Source of the DNA: Niallia endozanthoxylica
GTDB lineage: Bacteria > Bacillota > Bacilli > Bacillales > Cytobacillaceae
NCBI RefSeq assembly: GCF_008710145.1
Contig: NZ_VYKL01000039.1
Location: 1-64,000 of the forward strand
DNA length: 64,000 nt
Direction of reading: 5' to 3'
This document shows, piece after piece, positions 58,613 through 64,000 of the stretch (positions are counted from its first letter, which is position 1; every line of letters begins with the position of its first letter). A program made the position numbers and the translations under genes. The notes beneath the pieces are model-generated. The model did no database searches. It was not told the origin of the DNA and saw nothing but the letters and a program-made list of their open reading frames with translations.

Positions 58613-60355
58613 ATGCTGAAACAACTAAAGAAATGGAATACATTACGGAACCAAATTTTGTTTATCTTTTTACTTGTTATGATCATCGTTCTGTTGATTG
58701 TCAGTCTTCTAACATTGAGACAAGTTTCCACATTATTGCAAAATAATGCCGAAAAACAATTTCAGCAAGTAGCCATTGAAGCAAACGGCAGAATAGATAC
58801 CCTCTACCAGCAAATTAACATCTCGTCTAAACTTGTAATTTCAGATGAAGAGGTCCAACAGTTGCTAACCAATGTTTATGACGGTATCACACTAACGTTT
58901 GGTGAACGCCAGCAATTAATGGGGCATGTGAATAGAATAATGGGCAATACAGAGGGGATATTTTCGGTACAGCTTTATTCAGGCAATCAAGAGCGTATTC
59001 TCCCCCTTGGTGAAGGCCTATTAGCAAACAGAATTAATCTAAAATGGATTGATGAGGCGAATAAAGCAAAAGGCAGAATGGTTTGGATTGGGGACGACCC
59101 ATATGACAAAAACAACTTTCTTGCCATTCGCAGGGTTAGCTTAATGGAAAGACAATATCGGAATGGGGGGTATCTTTTGATTAGTATTGACCGGAACCAC
59201 TTTCATTTTGCAAATGAACCGCATGCAAACGATCAATACTCCATTCTAATTGATCAAGATGAAAAACCAATTATCCAAAATTATTCTGGAGATTTATCTA
59301 ATATTATCAAAAACAACGAACGTACCGTTCAACTAAACGAGCGAGATTATATGGTGATAAAGCAAACATCTCTCCTTACTGGCTGGACTGTATTTATTCT
59401 AACTCCTGTAAGTGAATTAACAGAAGGAATGTCTGGAATTCGGACAGGTATTATTTTATCTGGTGTGGTTGGCGTATTGATTTTTACCATTTGCTCCTTC
59501 TTCCTTTCAACCATGATAACAAGACCAATCCTGCGATTAACAAAAACCATGCAGCATGCAAGTGAAGGTTCATTATCACTAAACCCAAGTGTTCCTTCAG
59601 TCAATGAAATTAATAAATTAAACAGTACGTATAATCAGCTTGTGAAAGAAACGAATCATCTAATCCAAATGGTTTACCAAAAAGAGATTTTACGGAGTCA
59701 AAGTGAATTGAAGGCCCTGCAAGCGCAAATCAATCCACATTTTCTTTTCAACACATTGGATGCGCTCCATTGGTCCCTTGAAGAAAAAGAGGAAGAAGAG
59801 TTGTCGGAGCTTGTGTTAGCGATGTCGAATTTATTTCGTTATACCATAACAAAAGAAACGGATGAAGATTGGGTATTTTTAAAAGACGAAATCCAGCATA
59901 TCGGCAACTATATGGAAATCATGAAAATGCGGTTTGGGAATAGATTGCATTGGCAAGCCTCTGTTCCAAAAGAATATGAGCTTGTAAGAATTCCCAAATT
60001 AATCATTCAGCCTTTAGTTGAAAACGCAATCCTCCATGGAGCCGGAAACAAAGTGGGTGACTGTCATATTGCTGTAACGGTTAAGCCAGTCAAACATGAA
60101 GAGAAAGAACGCATTATCATTACCGTTCAAGATGATGGAAATGGCATGGATCAAAATCGCCTTCAGTGGGTGATTCAATCCTTAAAGACAGGCGGTACCT
60201 CCTCATCAAGCGGGAGAGGAATGGCCCTTTCGAATGTTTATAAACGGCTGCAATTATATTACAAGAAAACTTCACATTCAGAGCTTTTGATTGAAAGTCA
60301 ATTAACAAAAGGAACAAAGATATCTTTTGAAATACCGGTTGATGGGGGGAACTAA
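58613..60355 (+). CDS. YesM-type sensor histidine kinase
   Basis: 580 residues: N-terminal membrane helix (about 12-36), large extracytoplasmic sensor region, second helix near 285-305, HAMP, then a His_kinase domain with the phospho-histidine in QAQINPHFLFNTLDALHWSL near 380 and an HATPase domain with IQPLVENAILHGAG and DDGNGM. Kinases of this class sense sugars or oligosaccharides and pair with AraC-type regulators, here the next gene (stop TAA directly followed by ATG). ATG 58613 has AAGGAAAGG ahead; a TTG at 58610 is less likely. Confidence 0.88.
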   Translation: MLKQLKKWNTLRNQILFIFLLVMIIVLLIVSLLTLRQVSTLLQNNAEKQFQQVAIEANGRIDTLYQQINISSKLVISDEEVQQLLTNVYDGITLTFGERQQLMGHVNRIMGNTEGIFSVQLYSGNQERILPLGEGLLANRINLKWIDEANKAKGRMVWIGDDPYDKNNFLAIRRVSLMERQYRNGGYLLISIDRNHFHFANEPHANDQYSILIDQDEKPIIQNYSGDLSNIIKNNERTVQLNERDYMVIKQTSLLTGWTVFILTPVSELTEGMSGIRTGIILSGVVGVLIFTICSFFLSTMITRPILRLTKTMQHASEGSLSLNPSVPSVNEINKLNSTYNQLVKETNHLIQMVYQKEILRSQSELKALQAQINPHFLFNTLDALHWSLEEKEEEELSELVLAMSNLFRYTITKETDEDWVFLKDEIQHIGNYMEIMKMRFGNRLHWQASVPKEYELVRIPKLIIQPLVENAILHGAGNKVGDCHIAVTVKPVKHEEKERIIITVQDDGNGMDQNRLQWVIQSLKTGGTSSSSGRGMALSNVYKRLQLYYKKTSHSELLIESQLTKGTKISFEIPVDGGN

Positions 60356-61141
60356 ATGATTACCAAAAATATTGTAATAGTTGATGATGAACCAACAACA
60401 AGACAGGGTTTACAAAGAACATTGGAACGCTGGAGTAATGGTGAATTTACCATCCACACCGCTGAAAGCGGAGAGGATGTACTCCGGATTGCGGAAGAGA
60501 CAAAAATTCATCTTTTGCTTACTGATATCCGGATGCCTGAGATGAACGGACTGCAGCTATTAAAGAATATTAAAGAAAAAGGCATGTCTCCTGTTGTCAT
60601 TGTAATCTCTGCCTATTCCGAGTTTGAGTATGCTCAGGAAGCGTTAAGACTCGGTGTAGTGAACTATCTTCTAAAACCGGTTGGGAAAAAGAAGCTGATT
60701 GAAGCGGTGGAAGAAGCCGTTCAGGTGTTAGAGAAACAGCTGCGAGTAGGAATGATCGAAAAGGTAGTAGATGAAAAAATTGTTGATGCCAACACCAAAA
60801 TCGATTCAGCCAAAGATACCATTCGCGAATCCATTACCTACATTGACCAGCATCTTAAAGATGAGTTAACGCTAAAGGACGTCGCTAGTCATGTCCATTT
60901 GAATCCAAGCTACTTTAGTGTGCTGTTTAAGGAGCAAGTCAAGCTTACATTTAGCGAATATGTAACAAGACGAAGGATCCAGCGGGCAAAGGAATTAATG
61001 ATTTCAACCAATCTTCCCATCAATGAAATCGCTGAAGAAGTAGGATATAAAACTGCTAAATATTTCATTAAACTATTCAAAGATAATGAAGGTGTAACAC
61101 CAAGCGTTTACCGAAAAACAAACAATGAAAGGGCTTTCTAA
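60356..61141 (+). CDS. YesN-type AraC-family response regulator
   Basis: 261 residues. Receiver domain (about 1-120) with the acidic pair VDDE, phospho-aspartate in LLTDIRMPEMNGLQ (near 55) and lysine in YLLKPVGKK. Then a short linker and an AraC helix-turn-helix domain (about 160-258: LKDVASHVHLNPSYFSVLFK, INEIAEEVGYKTAKYFIKLF). It likely activates the ABC transporter genes directly downstream. GGGGGGAA ribosome site inside the end of the kinase gene. Confidence 0.9.
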   Translation: MITKNIVIVDDEPTTRQGLQRTLERWSNGEFTIHTAESGEDVLRIAEETKIHLLLTDIRMPEMNGLQLLKNIKEKGMSPVVIVISAYSEFEYAQEALRLGVVNYLLKPVGKKKLIEAVEEAVQVLEKQLRVGMIEKVVDEKIVDANTKIDSAKDTIRESITYIDQHLKDELTLKDVASHVHLNPSYFSVLFKEQVKLTFSEYVTRRRIQRAKELMISTNLPINEIAEEVGYKTAKYFIKLFKDNEGVTPSVYRKTNNERAF

Positions 61142-61247
61142 AAATAGTAGTATTTTTCCCAATCATAGTTCCCTTTTTTAAAAACCCCCCCTAGTGTAAA
61201 CTAAATCTCGTAAGGCAGAGAAGAATATACAATAGGGGGTTTTAATA

Positions 61248-62552
61248 GTGAATAAAAAGAAAGCGTTTTCCGCCGTAATGTCTTTGGCATTAACAGGCGG
61301 TTTAATTTTAGGAGGCTGCTCTTCCTCTTCATCAGATGAATCAAGTGAAGCAAGCGGCGATAAAACCGTTGTCAAAATGATGCATTTATGGCCTGAAGGC
61401 AGTTCAAATGCTCAATATACAATTGTTGATGACATTATCACAGCTTACGAAAAAGAAAACCCTGATGTAGATATTCAAACAGAGATTCTAGGAAACGAGC
61501 AGTACAAAGAAAAAATTAAAGTATTATCTGCTTCAAATGAACTTCCGGACGTAGGGATTACTTGGGCAGCTGGTTATATGAAACCATTCGTTGAAGGAGA
61601 TATGTTCGCTTCATTAGATGATATTACACAAAAAGACAAATTCGTTGCCGGTACACTTGATGCTTTCTCCTTTGAAGAAAAGACATATGCATTACCACTT
61701 GAGTTAAACATTACTCCAGTGTACTACAACAAAGAAATCTTTAAAAAGTATAATCTAGAAGCTCCAAAAACGTATGATGAATTCTTAAAAGTTGTTAAAA
61801 CACTAACTGATAACAAAGTGACTCCGATTACTCTTGGAAACAAAGACCGCTGGACAGGCTCTATGTGGTATATGTATCTTGCAGACCGTATTGGCGGACC
61901 TGAAGTATTAAATAATGCTATCAATCGTACTGGAAGCTTTGAAGATCCAGCTTTAGTTAAAGCAGCTGAAGAGGTTAAAAACCTAGTTGATATGGGAGCA
62001 TTTGTTAAAGGTTTCAATGGATTATCAAATGATGAAGCAAAAGGTTACTTCATGAATGAACAAGCTGCAATGTACATGATGGCAACTTGGGAGCTTCCAA
62101 ACTATACAACAACTCCAGATGTTGCTCAAGAATTCAAAGACAAAGTGGGTTATTTCAAGTTCCCTGCTTATGAAGGCGGAAAAGGAAACGTTGATAGTTA
62201 TGTAGGTGGTCCTGGTGTAGGTCTATTCGTATCTGAGCAATCAAAAGTAAAAGAAGAAGCAAAAGAATTTGTTTCTTACTTAGTTGAAGAATGGGGCAAG
62301 CGTTCAGTTGTTGATGCTGGTGTTATCCCTGCAACATTCGTTGATACAAACAATAGTGAACTTCACCCAATGTACATTGATATTCTTAAAGATTTAGAGA
62401 ATGCTACAAACCTTACACTTTATGCTGATGTTCAAATGTCTGCCAAAGTAGCTGATGTTCACTTAAATCAGATTCAATCATTATTCGGAGGAGAATCAAC
62501 TCCAAAACAATTTACTAAAGCCCAAGAAGACGCTCTTGCTGCTGAGAAATAA
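61248..62552 (+). CDS. carbohydrate ABC transporter substrate-binding lipoprotein
   Basis: 434 residues. Lipoprotein signal with GLILGGCSSSSS (cysteine near 24), then a family 1 extracellular solute-binding fold: MMHLWPEGSSNAQYTIVDDI near 45, LGNEQYKEKIKVLSA near 82, ALPLELNITPVYYNKEIF near 145, MNEQAAMYMMATWELPNY near 262 and SYVGGPGVGLFVSEQ near 316. Probably binds xylo-oligosaccharides or similar sugars, judging from the xylanase nearby. Start GTG with AGGGGGT. Confidence 0.87.
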   Translation: MNKKKAFSAVMSLALTGGLILGGCSSSSSDESSEASGDKTVVKMMHLWPEGSSNAQYTIVDDIITAYEKENPDVDIQTEILGNEQYKEKIKVLSASNELPDVGITWAAGYMKPFVEGDMFASLDDITQKDKFVAGTLDAFSFEEKTYALPLELNITPVYYNKEIFKKYNLEAPKTYDEFLKVVKTLTDNKVTPITLGNKDRWTGSMWYMYLADRIGGPEVLNNAINRTGSFEDPALVKAAEEVKNLVDMGAFVKGFNGLSNDEAKGYFMNEQAAMYMMATWELPNYTTTPDVAQEFKDKVGYFKFPAYEGGKGNVDSYVGGPGVGLFVSEQSKVKEEAKEFVSYLVEEWGKRSVVDAGVIPATFVDTNNSELHPMYIDILKDLENATNLTLYADVQMSAKVADVHLNQIQSLFGGESTPKQFTKAQEDALAAEK

Positions 62553-62626
62553 TCATTGCATTGAAAGAGGGCATATTGCTTTAAATATGTCCTCTTCTTT
62601 ATAGAAAGGAAGGGGACTATACCGAC

Positions 62627-63502
62627 ATGAAGAAGGTAATGTCAAATAAATTCGTTATCGCTCTATATACACTCCCTGCTTTATTTCTCGTTCTAGCTCT
62701 TATCTATATTCCAATTGTATTGTCAGGTTATTACGGTCTCATGGATTGGGACGGTATTGGTCAAATGACCTTTATTGGCTTAGATAATTATGTAACATTA
62801 ATTCAAGATAAAGTATTCTGGACAAGCACCTGGCATTCCCTGCTGTTAGCTGTTTTCTCAACAGCCAGCTTATTGCTTTACTTAGCCATTTCTCTTGTGT
62901 TAGCCAGTAAAATTAAAGGTTCTGACCTTTTACGTAAAATTTACTTAATCCCAATGCTATTATCATCTGTTGCCATTGCACAATTGTGGATGAAGATATT
63001 TGACCCAACAAACGGAATGGCAAATAAATTGCTTGAAATGTTTGGTGTAGAAAATACACCGGTTTGGTTAGCAGATCCAGCTATTGCTCTTTTCGCTATT
63101 TTCATTCCGGTTATTTGGCAATATGCAGGATTTTATATTCTTATTTATTACGCAGCATTAAAAAATGTACCTGATGAAGTGATTGAGGCAGCGAAAATTG
63201 ACGGTGCCAGTCCATTACAAATTGCTTTTAAAATTAAATTACCTCTAATTTCTGGAATCTTTAAAGTAACAGTTATGCTAGCAGTTGTAGGATCATTAAA
63301 ATATTTTGATTTGATTTACGTTATGACTGGCGGCGGTCCAAACGGAGCAAGTGAAGTAATTGCCTCCTATATGTACAAAGAAGCATTCAAATTAAATAAC
63401 TTCGGTTATGGTAGTGCAATCGGCTTTGGACTATTAGTACTCTGTCTTGTTATGACTTGGTTAACTTCGAAATTAACGAAATCTAAAGATGATGTTCAAT
63501 AA
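62627..63502 (+). CDS. sugar ABC transporter permease, MalF type
   Basis: 291 residues with six membrane helices and the EAA loop VIEAAKIDGASPLQIAFKIK near 185 that contacts the ATPase. It follows the binding-protein gene and precedes a second permease. The partner ATPase is probably the MsmX-type protein at 55594. Start ATG with GGAAGGGG. Confidence 0.88.
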   Translation: MKKVMSNKFVIALYTLPALFLVLALIYIPIVLSGYYGLMDWDGIGQMTFIGLDNYVTLIQDKVFWTSTWHSLLLAVFSTASLLLYLAISLVLASKIKGSDLLRKIYLIPMLLSSVAIAQLWMKIFDPTNGMANKLLEMFGVENTPVWLADPAIALFAIFIPVIWQYAGFYILIYYAALKNVPDEVIEAAKIDGASPLQIAFKIKLPLISGIFKVTVMLAVVGSLKYFDLIYVMTGGGPNGASEVIASYMYKEAFKLNNFGYGSAIGFGLLVLCLVMTWLTSKLTKSKDDVQ

Positions 63503-63522
63503 CATTAAGGGGGAAGAAACAA

Positions 63523-64000
63523 ATGAGTAAGGTTAGTTCACCACAAGCAGCAACACTGGACCTTTCCGTTCCCGATAAATCAAAGAAATCTTTCCTGAAC
63601 AAAATCGGATTTGGATTTCTTTATCTTATACTAGGAATATTTGCTATTATTCAGATTTACCCATTAGTTTGGCTGGTTTTCTTTTCACTCAAAACAAATC
63701 AAGAAGTGTTTGGAATGTCTCCTTTCTCTTTACCGCAGGACCCACAGTGGGCAAACTATACAAAAGCTTGGACTTCCGGTAATATTGGTCTTTATTTCTT
63801 TAATAGTGTCTGGATTACAGTATTATCAGTCGCTCTTACTCTTATTCTAGCTAGTTTCGTAACATTTGCTGTTACACGAATGAGTTGGAAATTTAGCGGA
63901 CTTGTTCTTGGATTGTTTTTAGTAGCCTACATGATTCCATTACATTCTACGTTAATTCCATTGTTTAACATGTATAACAGCATGAATTTGATTGACAGTC
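63523..64000 (+). CDS. sugar ABC transporter permease, MalG type (partial)
   Basis: The first 159 codons of the second permease; the gene runs off the right edge. Begins at ATG 63523 with AAGGGGGAAG. A charged N-terminus of about 30 residues is followed by helix YLILGIFAIIQIYPLVWLVF, then FSLKTNQEVFG and PQWANYTKAW, and helices around WITVLSVALTLILASFVTFA. This layout is typical of MalG-type permeases. The EAA loop lies beyond the window. Confidence 0.85.
   Translation, partial: MSKVSSPQAATLDLSVPDKSKKSFLNKIGFGFLYLILGIFAIIQIYPLVWLVFFSLKTNQEVFGMSPFSLPQDPQWANYTKAWTSGNIGLYFFNSVWITVLSVALTLILASFVTFAVTRMSWKFSGLVLGLFLVAYMIPLHSTLIPLFNMYNSMNLIDS

Overview
The window looks like chromosomal DNA of a spore-forming, low-GC Bacillaceae (Bacillus/Neobacillus/Cytobacillus-like). 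The evidence is AT-rich sequence, strong AGGAGG-type ribosome sites, a Bacillus-type rRNA leader, GlcT antitermination, C-type (guanine) purine riboswitches, an AnsR-AnsA-AnsB-MleN-MleA locus ordered much as in B. subtilis, and a Spo0E-family phosphatase. The species is not determinable from sequence reading alone.

Layout. 1-300: 5' end and tandem promoters of a minus-strand rRNA operon. 337-464: a dispersed repeat. 567-3672: ptsG and its antiterminator glcT. 3977-11967: purine block pbuG and guaA, each behind a guanine-class riboswitch, then a transglutaminase/DUF58/MoxR operon. 12555-20028: malate, aspartate and asparagine catabolism (mleA, mleN, ansB, two tandem ansA genes, divergent ansR). 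20191-22502: small genes, including a 50-codon gene and a Spo0E-like gene, among decayed fragments. 22718-38224: a large minus-strand catabolic region with ring-hydroxylating dioxygenase alpha and beta subunits, a dihydrodiol-dehydrogenase-like SDR, extradiol-type VOC protein, cupin, second SDR, ThDP enzyme, aldehyde dehydrogenase, aspartate-dehydrogenase-like protein, a second aspartase, MFS carrier, IclR regulator and alpha/beta hydrolase. 38772-39947: a coiled-coil/3D-domain cell wall protein. 40098-51871: a Tad/Flp-type pilus operon with a VWA lipoprotein, a repeat-rich exported protein and several small membrane proteins. 52332-52715: a 52-bp tandem repeat. 52831-54084: a lipoprotein. 54576-64000: a plus-strand carbohydrate block (PucR-type regulator, MsmX-type ATPase, YesM/YesN two-component system, ABC binding protein and permeases) with a minus-strand secreted GH10 xylanase.

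How the parts work together. AnsR probably represses both asparaginase promoters; each carries TACGCG motifs. Asparagine is converted to aspartate, then fumarate and malate, with MleN and MleA handling malate/lactate exchange. In the catabolic region a 13-bp palindrome of type AAAACAWWGTTTT occurs in front of the cupin-led operon, the MFS gene and the hydrolase-iclR pair, so the IclR protein probably controls the whole region. The xylanase, MsmX-type ATPase, sensor/regulator pair and ABC transporter form a plausible xylan or xylo-oligosaccharide uptake unit.

Most unusual items: the dioxygenase/aspartate-enzyme operon, with a decayed beta-subunit copy beside the aspartase; an orphan element of nested hairpins resembling an IS200/IS605 right end (omegaRNA-like) inside the Tad operon; the 52-bp tandem array; and the Tad accessory proteins. 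Functional statements rest on sequence motifs and family knowledge; no database search was run.
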